From assembly GCA_035529855.1 (NCBI GenBank), contig DATKVX010000025.1, positions 1-51,664 of the forward strand: 51,664 nt of DNA, written 5' to 3'. Both the position numbers and the translations under genes were made by a program. The notes under the pieces were generated by a model. That model made no database searches. It saw only the letters and a program-made list of their open reading frames with translations, and was not told where the DNA came from. Below, one piece after another: positions 31,231 through 40,961 of this stretch; position 1 is the stretch's first letter, and each line of letters opens with the position of its first letter. This DNA comes from a bacterium (GTDB lineage Bacteria; RBG-13-66-14; B26-G2; WVWN01).

Positions 31231-32320
31231 TAACGGGCGTATAATGCTGGTGGTGGGCGCGCGGCCGCAGTTCGTGAAGGCCGCGCCTTTGCTGGCGCAA
31301 CCGCCGGAGGGCGCGGCGTGGCTGCTGGTCCACACCGGCCAGCACTACGACTACGAGATGTCGGCGGCCTTCTTCGCCGAGCTCGCCATACCGGAGCCGG
31401 CCTACAACCTCGAGGTCGGGCGGCTCGCGCCCGCGGCCCAGCTGGCCGCGATGACGGGGCGGCTGGCGGACGTGGTCGACAAGGAAGCGCCGGCCGCGGT
31501 CGTCGTGGTGGGCGATACGACGTCGACGTTGGCGGGGGCGCTGGCGGCGTCGCTCTCGGGGGTGCCGTTGGCGCACGTCGAGGCCGGGATGCGCTCCTAC
31601 GACTGGGCGATGCCCGAGGAACGCAACCGCGTATTGACGGACCGGCTGGCGGCCTTGCGGCTGTGTCCCCACGATGGCGCCGCGGCGAACCTGGCGCGGG
31701 AGGGCATTACCGACGGCGTAGCGGTCGTCGGCGACGTGATGTACGAGGTGGCCGCGGCCGCGTACCCCGGGCTCGACGCCGCGAAATATATTACGCCGTT
31801 GGCGTTGGAGCCGGGCGGTTACGCGTACGCGACGTGCCACCGCCAGGAGAACGTCGACGACCCGGCCCGGCTCGAGGCGGTGGCCGAGGCGCTGCTCGAG
31901 TTGGAATTTCCGGTCTATTTCCCGGCGCACCCGCGTACGGCGAAGGCGCTCCGGGCGGCGGGCCTTTGGGAACGGCTCGAGGCCGCGCCGCACGTCACGC
32001 TGGCCGAGCCCGCGACCTATTACGCCAGCCTGGCCCTTATCCGGTATGCCGCGGCGGTGCTCACGGACTCGGGCGGCGTCCAGCGCGAGGCGTACTTGTA
32101 CGACGTCCCCGCGCTCACCCTGCGAGACCGCACCGAGTGGCCGGAGACGGTGGCGGCGGGGGTCAACCGCTTGGTCGACGTAGATTCGGAAGCCATAAGG
32201 GCGGGCGTAGCGGAAGCGCGCGCGCGCCGGGAAGGTCCTTCGCCCCGTCTCGAGCTCGTCGGCGGACCGGCGCCGAGCGTACGCGTCGCCGAGGCGTTGA
32301 GTTATTTAATCCAAGGATAA
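31223..32320 (+). CDS. UDP-N-acetylglucosamine 2-epimerase family, WecB/WbpI-like
   Basis: 365 residues. Family blocks: 'MLVVGARPQFVKAAPL', 'HTGQHYDYEMSAAFFAELAI', 'VVGDTTSTLAGALAAS', 'HVEAGMRSYDWAMPEERNR', 'ATCHRQENVDDPARLEAV' and 'LTDSGGVQREAYLYDVPALT'. The fold is GT-B-like with UDP bound in the cleft. In the WbpI pathway the enzyme inverts C2 of UDP-2,3-diacetamido-glucuronate to the mannuronate form, consistent with the three genes before it. Last gene of the operon. Confidence 0.88.
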   Translation: MDNNGRIMLVVGARPQFVKAAPLLAQPPEGAAWLLVHTGQHYDYEMSAAFFAELAIPEPAYNLEVGRLAPAAQLAAMTGRLADVVDKEAPAAVVVVGDTTSTLAGALAASLSGVPLAHVEAGMRSYDWAMPEERNRVLTDRLAALRLCPHDGAAANLAREGITDGVAVVGDVMYEVAAAAYPGLDAAKYITPLALEPGGYAYATCHRQENVDDPARLEAVAEALLELEFPVYFPAHPRTAKALRAAGLWERLEAAPHVTLAEPATYYASLALIRYAAAVLTDSGGVQREAYLYDVPALTLRDRTEWPETVAAGVNRLVDVDSEAIRAGVAEARARREGPSPRLELVGGPAPSVRVAEALSYLIQG

Positions 32321-32336
32321 TTCCCGGGGAGAGTCC

Positions 32337-32365
32337 TTGACGCCCTGCGTTCGTTATGATATCAT
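32337..32365 (+). promoter_or_regulatory. Promoter of the initiator tRNA gene
   Basis: TTGACG (32337-32342), 17-base spacer, TATCAT (32360-32365). The start is expected at about 32371-32372, which is the first base of the tRNA. Confidence 0.65.
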
Positions 32366-32370
32366 TCGGG

Positions 32371-32444
<74 letters not shown>

Positions 32445-32450
32445 ATACGA

Positions 32451-32475
32451 AACGGCCCTTTTGGGCCGTTTTTTA
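32451..32475 (+). terminator. Terminator after tRNA-fMet
   Basis: AACGGCCC (32451-32458)/GGGCCGTT (32463-32470), loop TTTT, followed by a T run. Confidence 0.9.
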
Positions 32476-32493
32476 TTGACGGCGGCCGGGATT

Positions 32494-32522
32494 TTGGTCG
32501 TTGCAATCTGCGTTAATATATT
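32494..32522 (+). promoter_or_regulatory. Candidate promoter for the GT-C pair
   Basis: TTGGTC (32494-32499), 17-base spacer, TATATT (32517-32522), about 65 bases before the ATG at 32588. Confidence 0.45.
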
Positions 32523-32587
32523 TTTTAATAGGAGGGGCGAGCCGGCGCGGACCTCTTTGATTTCGGATTAAATCAGGGAACAGGGAA

Positions 32588-34093
32588 ATGGCAAGCAGGT
32601 TCAACGAGTGGCTCAACGGTTTATCGCCCGGGCGGCTGAGTCTGGCGTTGGCGGCCTCCTTCGCCGCGGCGCACGGCGTCTACTATTTATGGGGAATTCG
32701 TTTCGACGACACGCCGCTGCTCTGGTTCTGGCAATATTCGGACCCGCAGCTTTTAAAGGTTAAGTTACTCGAGAGCGTTTTCTATATGCACAGCCAGCCG
32801 CCCCTTTTCAATCTTTTCCTGGGGGCGGTTTTAAAAATCACGGCCGGCGACGGCCGGTACGTCTTCCAGGGCGTTTACCTCGCCGCGGGCTTAACGCTCT
32901 ACCTCTCCCTTTTTTGGCTGCAGGTTAAGTTGGGCGTCTCGCGCGGCCTCGCGTTTGCGACCAGCGGCCTCTTTATGCTGAGTCCGTCGTTCATCTTGTA
33001 CGAGCATTGGTTGTTTTACACGTTCCCGGTCGCCGCGCTATTAACGCTGTCGGCGTTTTTATTTTACGAGTTGGTAACGACCCGGCGGGGCTGGGCCGCC
33101 GTCGCCTTTTTCGCGACTTCGTTCCTGGTCTGCGGCGTACGGCACGTCTTCCACTTGGCGTACTACGTCGTAGTCGCCGGGGCCGTCGTTGTCTTGTGCG
33201 CCGGTGCCCGGAAGAAGGTCCTACTCGCCGCGGCCGTGCCGTTCGCGGTCCTGTTCTCCTTTTACGCCAAGAACTACGTACTCTTCGGCCAGTTTTCCGC
33301 GAGCTCGTTGGGCGGAATGTACTTGTGGGAGATGACGGGGTACTTCCTGTCGCCCGAGGAGCGGGCGGCGCTGGGGGCGGACGGGAAGCTCTCGCCGGTC
33401 ACGGCGGTACCCGCCTTTTCGGAGCTGGGGCGGTATCCGCCGGCCTTCGCCGAGGATACCCGGTTCGCCGGCGTCGACGCGTTGACGCAGCCGAACAAGT
33501 CGACCGGCCCCAATAATTATAACCACCTGGCGTACGTCGCCATTTCGCGCGTTTATATGAAGGACGCGCTGGCCGTCGTCAGGTATCGCCCTCGAGCGTA
33601 CCTCCGGGGGTTGCTGCGGTCGTGGTTCATGTATTTTCGATCGAGCAGCGACTACGCGAGCGGCGTGCGTTTCCTGGACGAGGCCGGCAACCAGAGCAGG
33701 ATTTCGTACGTTGAACGCTTCTACGACTACTTCTTTTACGGCAAGGTTCCGCTCGGGCCGCCGCTGACGAGGGTATTCGCGCTCTTTAATCTTAAGTGCC
33801 CGCCGTACGCGTATTTGTATCTCGTGATATGGTTGCCCCTTCTCGTCTATTACGGCTTCAGGTTGGTGTTGAAGCGGGACGCCGCGGCCGCGGCCGGCCT
33901 GTCGCGGGAACAGCGGCTGACGGCGCTGTACGTATGCTTCAACGTAATCTACGTAGCTCTGGCGGGCACCATGTTCAACTGGGCGGAGAGTAATCGCATG
34001 CGGTTCTTGTCGGACCCGCTCTACGTGGCGTTGCTGGGCGTCTTCGTCCAGCATTTCCTGGTTCGCAACGTCCGCGCGTCGTTGGGCAAGTAG
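32588..34093 (+). CDS. GT-C-like membrane protein, first of a tandem pair
   Basis: 501 residues, 10-12 membrane helices. The first large loop reads 'GIRFDDTPLLWFWQYSDPQL' and 'SVFYMHSQPPLFNLFLGAVL'; the D-D pair and H-S-Q-P-P turn are the likely active-site loops of a PMT/ArnT-like glycosyltransferase. The C-terminus is periplasmic-helical with 'NWAESNRMRFLSDPLYVALL'. It is followed after 18 bases by a close paralog. A polyprenyl-linked donor is expected, acceptor unknown. Confidence 0.7.
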   Translation: MASRFNEWLNGLSPGRLSLALAASFAAAHGVYYLWGIRFDDTPLLWFWQYSDPQLLKVKLLESVFYMHSQPPLFNLFLGAVLKITAGDGRYVFQGVYLAAGLTLYLSLFWLQVKLGVSRGLAFATSGLFMLSPSFILYEHWLFYTFPVAALLTLSAFLFYELVTTRRGWAAVAFFATSFLVCGVRHVFHLAYYVVVAGAVVVLCAGARKKVLLAAAVPFAVLFSFYAKNYVLFGQFSASSLGGMYLWEMTGYFLSPEERAALGADGKLSPVTAVPAFSELGRYPPAFAEDTRFAGVDALTQPNKSTGPNNYNHLAYVAISRVYMKDALAVVRYRPRAYLRGLLRSWFMYFRSSSDYASGVRFLDEAGNQSRISYVERFYDYFFYGKVPLGPPLTRVFALFNLKCPPYAYLYLVIWLPLLVYYGFRLVLKRDAAAAAGLSREQRLTALYVCFNVIYVALAGTMFNWAESNRMRFLSDPLYVALLGVFVQHFLVRNVRASLGK

Positions 34094-34111
34094 CCGCGAA
34101 GGTTTACGGGA

Positions 34112-35641
34112 ATGGTGCGGTCGGCTTTAAGGGAATCGTGGGCTCGGCTCGAGCGGTGGCCGCCGGCAGCGACGGCGGCCGGCCTCGCCGGCGTCTACGC
34201 CGCGGTGCACCTTTTTTATTGGGCGTTGGGCGTACGGTTCGACGACACGTCGCTCGCGTGGTACTGGCAATATTTGGACCCGGAGCTTTTAAAAGACAAA
34301 CTGCTCGAGAGCGTTTTTTACATGCACAGCCAGCCGCCCCTGTTCAATTTATTTTTGGGGGCGGTTTTAAAAATAGCCGGCGGCGGCGCCCGGTACGTCT
34401 TCCAGGGCGTATACTTCGGCGCGGGGTTGACCCTCTACCTCTCGCTTTTCTGGCTGCAGGTTAAGCTGGGGGTTTCCCGCGGCGTCGCTTTTACGGTAAG
34501 TACGTTGTTCCTACTTAGCCCGTCGTTCGTACTGTACGAACATTGGTTGTTTTACACCTTCCCGCTTGCGGCGCTGGTTACGTTGTCGGCGCTGCTTTTT
34601 TACGACGTGTTGGCGCGGCGGCGGGCCGGGACAATAGCCGCTTTTTTCGCGTGTATATTTTTGATGTGCGGCATCCGTCATACGTTCCACTTGGCGTACT
34701 ACGTCGTCGTCGCCGGCGCCCTGGCAGCGTTCTGCGCCGGGGCGCGCAAGAAGGTGCTGCTCGTCGCCGCGGCGCCGTTCCTGTTGCTTTTCTCCTTTTG
34801 TTTTAAAAATTACGTACTGTTCGGCGAGTTCGCCGCCAGTACGTGGACCGGCATGAACCTCTGGCAGATGACCAGCGGGAACCTAACCGTCGGGGAAAAG
34901 GCGTCGCTACTGGTCGAAGGTAAGCTGACGGACGTCTCGCTGTGCATACCTTTTACGGCGTTGTCGGAGTATTCGCCGTCCTACGCGGACGCCTCGCGCT
35001 TCGCCGACGTCGAGGTGCTCTCGCGGCCGTACAAGTCGACCGGCCCTTGTAACTACAATCACGTTGGGTACGTCGGGATTTCGAGAGCATATCTTACCGA
35101 CTCGTTATACGTGTTAAAGCATTTCCCGCACGCGTATTCGAAGGGGTTAGTCCGGTCGTGGTTGACGTATTTCCGCTCGAGCACCGACTACGCGAGCAAC
35201 GTCGCGTTTCTCGACGAGGCCGGCAACCTCGGCCGCGTCTCGCTTATTACCAGCCTCTTCGACCGCTTGCTCTTCGGTAGAGTCCCATCCAAACCATTTA
35301 CGAAGTTTATCGGCAACATTTTCTTTTCAGAAGATGAAGAGTCCTTTTACTTGTACTTGTTGGTTGGCTTGCCGCTTTTATTGTATTACGGCTTTAGGAC
35401 GGCGCTGGGGAAGAAAACGTTCGGCGAGGGCGCGGCGGCGCGTGCGAGACGGCTGACCGTGCTGTACGTGTGCTTCACCATCTTGTACGTGGCGTTGGTG
35501 GTGAATGGCTTCTCGTGGGCCGAGACCAACCGCATGCGGTTCCCGACCGACCCCCTGTACGTCGTTTTACTCGGCCTGTTTATCCAGTACGCCGTATTGC
35601 GGGGAAGCCCCCGGGCGCGAGCGCGCGAGGCCGGTTTGTAA
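34112..35641 (+). CDS. GT-C-like membrane protein, second of a tandem pair
   Basis: 509 residues, same topology as the upstream gene. The blocks 'VRFDDTSLAWYWQYLDPELL', 'ESVFYMHSQPPLFNLFLGAV' and 'ETNRMRFPTDPLYVVLLGLF' correspond one to one. DNA identity is high in the first 400 bases and falls towards the 3' end, where this copy has an extra loop (FFSEDEESFYLY). The difference in the extracytoplasmic loops suggests different acceptors. The gene is convergent with the following permease. Confidence 0.7.
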   Translation: MVRSALRESWARLERWPPAATAAGLAGVYAAVHLFYWALGVRFDDTSLAWYWQYLDPELLKDKLLESVFYMHSQPPLFNLFLGAVLKIAGGGARYVFQGVYFGAGLTLYLSLFWLQVKLGVSRGVAFTVSTLFLLSPSFVLYEHWLFYTFPLAALVTLSALLFYDVLARRRAGTIAAFFACIFLMCGIRHTFHLAYYVVVAGALAAFCAGARKKVLLVAAAPFLLLFSFCFKNYVLFGEFAASTWTGMNLWQMTSGNLTVGEKASLLVEGKLTDVSLCIPFTALSEYSPSYADASRFADVEVLSRPYKSTGPCNYNHVGYVGISRAYLTDSLYVLKHFPHAYSKGLVRSWLTYFRSSTDYASNVAFLDEAGNLGRVSLITSLFDRLLFGRVPSKPFTKFIGNIFFSEDEESFYLYLLVGLPLLLYYGFRTALGKKTFGEGAAARARRLTVLYVCFTILYVALVVNGFSWAETNRMRFPTDPLYVVLLGLFIQYAVLRGSPRARAREAGL

Positions 35642-35657
35642 TTGCCTACGCTTAACC

Positions 35658-36743
35658 CTAGCCGTCGCAAACGTCGCCCTCGCGGCGGCTCTTTAATTTC
35701 AAGCGGAGGCCGTTCAGGCAGAGCAGGACGAAGGCGGCGGCCGCGACGGTCCCCACGTAGTCGAAGCCCCCCTCGGCCGGCGGCGCGGCGGCGGCGGCGG
35801 TAGCGGCGAGGCCGAGGCCGTCGTAGAACGCGTTGAGGGCGACGCCCGCGGCGACGGCGCAAACTATTATGGTAACGAGGTATATGACCACCGAGCGCCG
35901 GCCCAGGTACTTGGTGAGGACGGCGAGGCTCGCGGCGTTGGTGGCGGGGCCGGCGAGGAGGAAGGCGAGCGCGGCGCCCGGCGAGACGCCTTTCGTCACC
36001 AGCACCGCGGCGATCGGCGTCGCGGCCGTGGCGCAGACGTACACCGGCGCGCCCAGCAGGACCATCGCGACTATTTGGAGCGTGGGCGACGCGAGCCGTT
36101 CGGCGACGAACGCCGGCGGAACCAAAGCGGCCAGCACGCCGGCTAAAAGAAACCCCGCGAGTAGATATACCGCCATATCCTCGAACATCTCGCCGAAGGC
36201 GTAGCGGAGGCCGACGACCAGGCGGCGCGCGAGGCCGGGTGGGGTCTGTCCCTTGGATTCGCCCCGGTCCCCGTCGTCGCAACCGCGGCCGTACGTTTGC
36301 GTCCCCGGCGCGCGCGCGGCCGCCGGCCCGGGCCGGCCGAAGACCAGCTCGGCCACGCCCGCGGCGAACGCGGTAGCGAACGCGACTATCGGCCGCGCTA
36401 TCGTCATCGGGAGGTCCATAAGGGCGTACGTCGCGAGTACGGAGTCGGCGCCCGACTCGGGGGTGGAGATTACGAAGGAGGAGACGGCGCCTTTGCTCGC
36501 GCCCTCCCGCCTGAGCGCCGCGGCCATGGGTATCACGCCGCACGAACACAGCGGCAGCGGTACCCCTATCGCCGCGGCCCAGAATACGGAACCCAGGTCG
36601 CGTTTGCCCAACAACTTCACGACCGTGGCCGCGGGAACGAGGGCCCGGACCAGGCCGGCGAGGAAGAAGCCCGCCAGCATATAGGGACCGGCTTCGGTTA
36701 GGAGCCCCCACGTCGAGGCCGATATGTCGCGTACTATTCCCAC
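35658..36743 (-). CDS. UPF0718/DUF318-type permease (SO_0444-like)
   Basis: 361 residues from a GTG, about 9-10 helices in two halves, each with the family's motif: 'GVPLPLCSCGVIPMAAALRR' with C66-S-C68, and 'GAPVYVCATAATPIAAVLVT', joined by a cytoplasmic linker (PAAARAPGTQTYGRGCDDGD). Members have been linked to efflux of metalloid or divalent metal ions; the paired cysteines fit. It is convergent with the GT pair and lies alone, probably unrelated to the glycan genes. Confidence 0.78.
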   Translation of the reverse strand: MGIVRDISASTWGLLTEAGPYMLAGFFLAGLVRALVPAATVVKLLGKRDLGSVFWAAAIGVPLPLCSCGVIPMAAALRREGASKGAVSSFVISTPESGADSVLATYALMDLPMTIARPIVAFATAFAAGVAELVFGRPGPAAARAPGTQTYGRGCDDGDRGESKGQTPPGLARRLVVGLRYAFGEMFEDMAVYLLAGFLLAGVLAALVPPAFVAERLASPTLQIVAMVLLGAPVYVCATAATPIAAVLVTKGVSPGAALAFLLAGPATNAASLAVLTKYLGRRSVVIYLVTIIVCAVAAGVALNAFYDGLGLAATAAAAAPPAEGGFDYVGTVAAAAFVLLCLNGLRLKLKSRREGDVCDG

Positions 36744-36809
36744 AGTCGCTTCTTGGGTTAACTATACCAAATTAGTCCGGATTGTAAGGGTTTAGCTTTA
36801 CGCGGCCGG

Positions 36810-38792
36810 TTACGGCGAGGGGGCGCGCGCCAGCTCCCTCACCGCCTCCAGCGTAAAGTCGCCGCTGTTAATCGAAACCGCGTCGAAGTAGAACGGTGCG
36901 GTCGAACGGACGGTGAATTTCAGACGGAAGGGGCGGTCGCTTTTGAGCCGAAGGCGGCAGGGTTGGTATCCGCCGCCGGACACCAGCACTTTGGACGAAC
37001 GCCTGAACCGGAATTTCGACTCGTCGTCGGGGTCCGTGAAGTGCGCCGAGTATACGACCCGACAAAACCTCTCGCCGGGGCGGAGCAAGAAAACCAAGCA
37101 GTAACGCCCCGGAGGATAAAGGAAGTCGGACGGCCCTTCGTGCCGCAACTCTTGTTGGACGAAAATGGCGCGGCCGTCGTGGGCCGCGGCGTCGGCTACG
37201 ACGCGCTCCCCGCTCGGCGTCCGACATTGCCATTCCTCGACGGTACCGAACCAGCGGCGGAATAACTCGTCTTCGGAATACCGGGGCGGCCCTCCGGCGA
37301 AGTACGCGTAATCGGCGTTGCAATCCACGAGCGCCAGCCGCCAGGCCGCGGCCTTTTCCAGTATCGTCGGCAAATCGGCCGGCGCGTAGAGGTAGCGGTT
37401 GAGCAGCAGCGCCTCCGGCGTCGCCGGGAGCTCCACGCCGGCGCAGTGTTCGTACGAATACGCGTATTCGCGTTGGGCGAGATGCGCTATGAGCGGGTCG
37501 TCGGCGCAGGCCGGTACGCGGGCCGGCACCCGGGCGACGGCCCCGGCGAGGGCTTTTTCGTGTTGGGTGGGGAAGGCGGCGGCGAGCGTAGGTTCGTAGT
37601 ACGAGCGGGCGAACGCGGCTATCAACAGCAATTGGACGGCCACGGCGGCTAACGCGGCGGCCGTGACGAGGAACGCCCGGGCCGGGCCCGGCGAAGGTCG
37701 GACGAGCCGCCGCGCGCCGACCGCCGCGGCGCCGAAGACGAACGGCACTACGGATAGCGGGTATTGGCAACCGATCTTAAAGGCCGGCGCGACGCTCGAG
37801 CTCGCCGGGACGGCCAGCGGCGTCAGTATCGTCAAGAGGAAGCCGCCGGCCGCGGGCAGGAACGCCGCGACGGGCGCGACGAGCGCGACTACGTAGCCTA
37901 CCTTCTCCAACACGACGGCCTTCATCCCGGCCTCGCTCGCGATGTATCCGCCGTAGTCGAGGTGACGCGTCAAGAACCAGGGGCTCAACGGCCCGGCGCC
38001 GGGCGCGTACGTAAGTTTCGGGTATAGCACGCAGCAAAAGCCGACGAAGTACGCCGCCAGTACGGAACCCGCGACGAGGCCGGCGCGGCGGCGCCCGGCG
38101 GCGAAGCCCCCGTACGCGACCAGCGCCGCGGCGTGCAGCGCGAGCTCTTCGTGGGCCAACGCCATCACGGCGGCGCAGGCCAGGCCGGCCCCGAACCGTT
38201 TGCGGTCGAAGAAGTAAAACGCGCCCAGCGCGAGCGGGACCGCGAAGGCCCGGGGGTGGAAGTCGAAGAGGGTCGCGCCGTGAAGCGCCGGCGATAACGC
38301 GAAGGCGGCAGCCAGCGCCGCCGCCGGCCAGCGCGAACCGGCCGCCGGCCTCGCTACGCCGTAGACGAGCGGTATGCCGGCCGCGACCAGTAATGCTTGC
38401 AGCGGCAAGAGGTAGGCCGGTTCTTTAAAGACGTACGTGAAAGGCGCCAGGACGGCGAGCAGCGGCGCGCAGTGGTTGATGAACCGGTCCGCCGGAAGCA
38501 GCGTTTGGACGAAGAAGTGCCCCCGCCCGAAGTGGTAGATGGCGTTGGCGTAATAGCCGAGGTCGAGGCCGCAGGTGGCCATACCGTAGTGGCGGCCCAG
38601 CGACGCCGCGCCGAAGAATAGGAAGTACGCGCCGGCCAGCGTCCACACCACGAACGCCGGCGAGGGTTTTACGAACCGCAGCCGTCTCCGAAATACGACG
38701 GCGGCCGCCGCGGCCGCGGCCGCCGCGAAAGCGACCGCCGCCACTACGAGGAGGACGTTAATCGGTACGGCTTTCGGCGTTATGTAATCCAT
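36810..38792 (-). CDS. DUF2079-family membrane protein (GT-C-like), second of a pair
   Basis: 660 residues from ATG 38792; a longer frame to 38954 would overlap the upstream gene with low-complexity arginine-rich sequence and is rejected. Around ten helices; the first loop has 'HYGMATCGLDLGYYANAIYH' and 'DRFINHCAPLLAVLAPFTYV', the DUF2079 signature (LDLG at the expected GT-C catalytic loop). A C-terminal extracytoplasmic beta domain of about 200 residues ends 'FYFDAVSINSGDFTLEAVRE', close to its paralog. It is encoded 34 bases downstream of that paralog. Confidence 0.72.
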   Translation of the reverse strand: MDYITPKAVPINVLLVVAAVAFAAAAAAAAAVVFRRRLRFVKPSPAFVVWTLAGAYFLFFGAASLGRHYGMATCGLDLGYYANAIYHFGRGHFFVQTLLPADRFINHCAPLLAVLAPFTYVFKEPAYLLPLQALLVAAGIPLVYGVARPAAGSRWPAAALAAAFALSPALHGATLFDFHPRAFAVPLALGAFYFFDRKRFGAGLACAAVMALAHEELALHAAALVAYGGFAAGRRRAGLVAGSVLAAYFVGFCCVLYPKLTYAPGAGPLSPWFLTRHLDYGGYIASEAGMKAVVLEKVGYVVALVAPVAAFLPAAGGFLLTILTPLAVPASSSVAPAFKIGCQYPLSVVPFVFGAAAVGARRLVRPSPGPARAFLVTAAALAAVAVQLLLIAAFARSYYEPTLAAAFPTQHEKALAGAVARVPARVPACADDPLIAHLAQREYAYSYEHCAGVELPATPEALLLNRYLYAPADLPTILEKAAAWRLALVDCNADYAYFAGGPPRYSEDELFRRWFGTVEEWQCRTPSGERVVADAAAHDGRAIFVQQELRHEGPSDFLYPPGRYCLVFLLRPGERFCRVVYSAHFTDPDDESKFRFRRSSKVLVSGGGYQPCRLRLKSDRPFRLKFTVRSTAPFYFDAVSINSGDFTLEAVRELARAPSP

Positions 38793-38826
38793 AAAGGGCT
38801 TGGCGGTATTACGAGCCCCGGCCCCG

Positions 38827-40794
38827 TTACCCGGGCCCCAACGCGCGTACGTTCTCGAGCGTATAGTCGTCGCTGTTGACCGATACCGCGTCCAGGTATA
38901 AGGGCGAGATGGAATGTACCTCGAGCTGCAGAGTGAACGGCTCTTTACGCTCAAAGCGGATTATGTACGGCCGGTATTTTGCGGAGGCCCTGACGCGGTT
39001 GGTTCTCCGGTAGACCTTAAAAACCGACGGGTCTTCCGCGGAGGCGACGCGTGCCGTAATTACGGCGAAGCAGAATTCGCCCGGGTCGGCGCGCCGCAGC
39101 AGGAAGGCCAGGCCGTATTTACCGGGAGGATAGACGTAACCGTCCCCGGGCGCGCAGTATAAGTAATTCTCGAGCAGTACGGCGCGGCCGTCGTGGGCGC
39201 GCGCGTCCGCTATGGGTCGCTTTCCGCCCGGCGCCCAGCACTGCCACTCCTCGACCGTGCCGTACCACGTGCGGAAGAGCCTTTCGTAATCCAAGGCGTA
39301 ATCGCCCTCCCGCTTCTCGAAATAGGCGTAGTCGGCGCAGAAATCGACCGGCGTCAGACTCAACTTCTCGGCCTGTTCTAAAATTACCGCGAGCTCGAGC
39401 GGCGGGTGGGCGCGGCGCGCGAGCAGCATAGCTTCCGGTTCCTTCGCAGGCCAAAACCCGGGAGCCGGGTAGTTAAGGTAGATGTATCGACGGTGGGCGA
39501 GGTGCGCGGCGAAGACGTCGTCCGCGGATAACGGAATATCGCGGGGCACCCGCGAGACCGCCCCGGCGAGGGCTTTTTCGTGGGCGATCGGGAAGGCGGC
39601 CGAAATATAATCCCGATAGAAACGCCGCGTGAGGGCGATGATGAGGACGATTTGAAGGGCGACGGCCAACGCGCTCGCGGCCGTAATGAAGAGGCGCCGG
39701 CGGCGACCGGCGTCGGCCCGTACGATACGATGCAAACCGACGGCCGCGGCGCCGTACAGAAACGGCAAGATCGAGAGCGGGTATTGCCACCCGATTTCGA
39801 AGACGGTAGGTATACTCGTAAGGGCCGGCACGGCGAGCGGCGTCGCGACGGTTATTAGGGCCGCGCCCGCGGTGGGGAGAAAAGCGACGACGGGAAGGAC
39901 GAGCGCCGCGACGTAACCGCCTTTGGCGGCTAGTACGTGCGCGGAGAGCGGCGACCCCTCGCCGCCCGAGGCGAGGTTTTCGAAGTAACCCAAAAAGTGC
40001 AGCGGTTTTCCGGTAACGCCGTACGTCAGCTTGGGGTAGAGGAAGCAGCAAATCGCGACGAAGTACGCGGCGACCAGGGCCGCGGCGATTAACCCGGCGC
40101 GGCGCCGGCCCGTCGTGAGGCCCCCGTACACCGCGAGAGCGACGGCGTGCACCGCCAGCTCGTCCTGGGCGAGCGCCAAAAGGCCCGTGCAGGCTAAACC
40201 CGCCGCGAGGTTCTTTCGTCTAAAGAAGAGGAAGGCGCCCAGTGCGAGAGGTACCGCGAGCGAGCGGGGGTGAAAATCGTAGAAGTTGGCGCCGTGGAGC
40301 GCGGGGGATAGCGCGAAGGCGGCGGCGAGGGCCGCGGCGGGCCAACGCGAGCCGGTCTCCGGTTTCGCGATGAAGTATATTAGCGGTATCCCGGCGGCGA
40401 GAAAGAGCGCCTGCAGCGGTAGGAGGTACGCCGGGTCCGGGAAGACGTACGTGAACGGCGCGAAGACGGCCAGCAGCGGCGCGCAGTGGTTTAAGTATAT
40501 TTCGTTCGGCAGTAAGGACTGGTGGAAGAAGTGCCCCCGGCCGAATTGGTAGACGGCGTTGCCGTAATAGCCGAGGTCGAGGCCGTACGTCGCCATGCCG
40601 TAATGGCGGGCCAACGTGAGGGCGGAAAAAAATAGGAAGTAAGCCAGCGCCAAACCCCACACGACGGCTTCCGGCGTAGGGGCCTTTACGCGGATTTTAC
40701 GCCGCAGCGCGGCGAGCGCGGTATACGCCGCCGCGACCGCAGCGGCGAGCGCGGATAGGATTAGGACTTCGCCGATCCCGACTGATATGGCCAA
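38827..40794 (-). CDS. DUF2079-family membrane protein (GT-C-like), first of a pair
   Basis: 655 residues from a TTG with GGGAGG upstream. It has the same blocks as the following paralog: 'HYGMATYGLDLGYYGNAVYQ', 'NEIYLNHCAPLLAVFAPFTY', 'GSRWPAAALAAAFALSPALH', and the C-terminal 'LYLDAVSVNSDDYTLENVRA'. The proteins keep almost the same length, so the duplication is functional rather than decaying. A sugar-transfer role outside the membrane is inferred from fold and context; DUF2079 has no proven activity that I know of. Confidence 0.72.
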   Translation of the reverse strand: MAISVGIGEVLILSALAAAVAAAYTALAALRRKIRVKAPTPEAVVWGLALAYFLFFSALTLARHYGMATYGLDLGYYGNAVYQFGRGHFFHQSLLPNEIYLNHCAPLLAVFAPFTYVFPDPAYLLPLQALFLAAGIPLIYFIAKPETGSRWPAAALAAAFALSPALHGANFYDFHPRSLAVPLALGAFLFFRRKNLAAGLACTGLLALAQDELAVHAVALAVYGGLTTGRRRAGLIAAALVAAYFVAICCFLYPKLTYGVTGKPLHFLGYFENLASGGEGSPLSAHVLAAKGGYVAALVLPVVAFLPTAGAALITVATPLAVPALTSIPTVFEIGWQYPLSILPFLYGAAAVGLHRIVRADAGRRRRLFITAASALAVALQIVLIIALTRRFYRDYISAAFPIAHEKALAGAVSRVPRDIPLSADDVFAAHLAHRRYIYLNYPAPGFWPAKEPEAMLLARRAHPPLELAVILEQAEKLSLTPVDFCADYAYFEKREGDYALDYERLFRTWYGTVEEWQCWAPGGKRPIADARAHDGRAVLLENYLYCAPGDGYVYPPGKYGLAFLLRRADPGEFCFAVITARVASAEDPSVFKVYRRTNRVRASAKYRPYIIRFERKEPFTLQLEVHSISPLYLDAVSVNSDDYTLENVRALGPG

Positions 40795-40893
40795 AGGCTT
40801 GCCTCCCGGTTGATATTCTATTATTGCGCTTGGGGTATCGCAACATTAAAAACGCCGTGAAGAGTCTCGGGGCCGCGGGCCCGGCCGGAAGCC

Positions 40894-40922
40894 TTGACGC
40901 CGCCGCCCGGCCGTGGTAAATT
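40894..40922 (+). promoter_or_regulatory. Promoter of the beta-propeller lipoprotein
   Basis: TTGACG (40894-40899), 17-base spacer, TAAATT (40917-40922), 39 bases before the ATG. Confidence 0.55.
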
Positions 40923-40961
40923 CTATCCGCCGGTGCGTGGCGGAAAACGCAGGAGGTTCGT

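Noticed and set aside
30145-31335. Antisense frames over the sugar operon (for example 396 residues at 30145-31335)
   Set aside because: Composition is dominated by arginine and alanine, there are no motifs, and the plus-strand enzymes are clear-cut.
38793-38954. N-terminal extension of the DUF2079 gene
   Set aside because: The extra 54 residues are serine and arginine-rich, overlap the paralog's 3' end on the same strand, and have no counterpart there.
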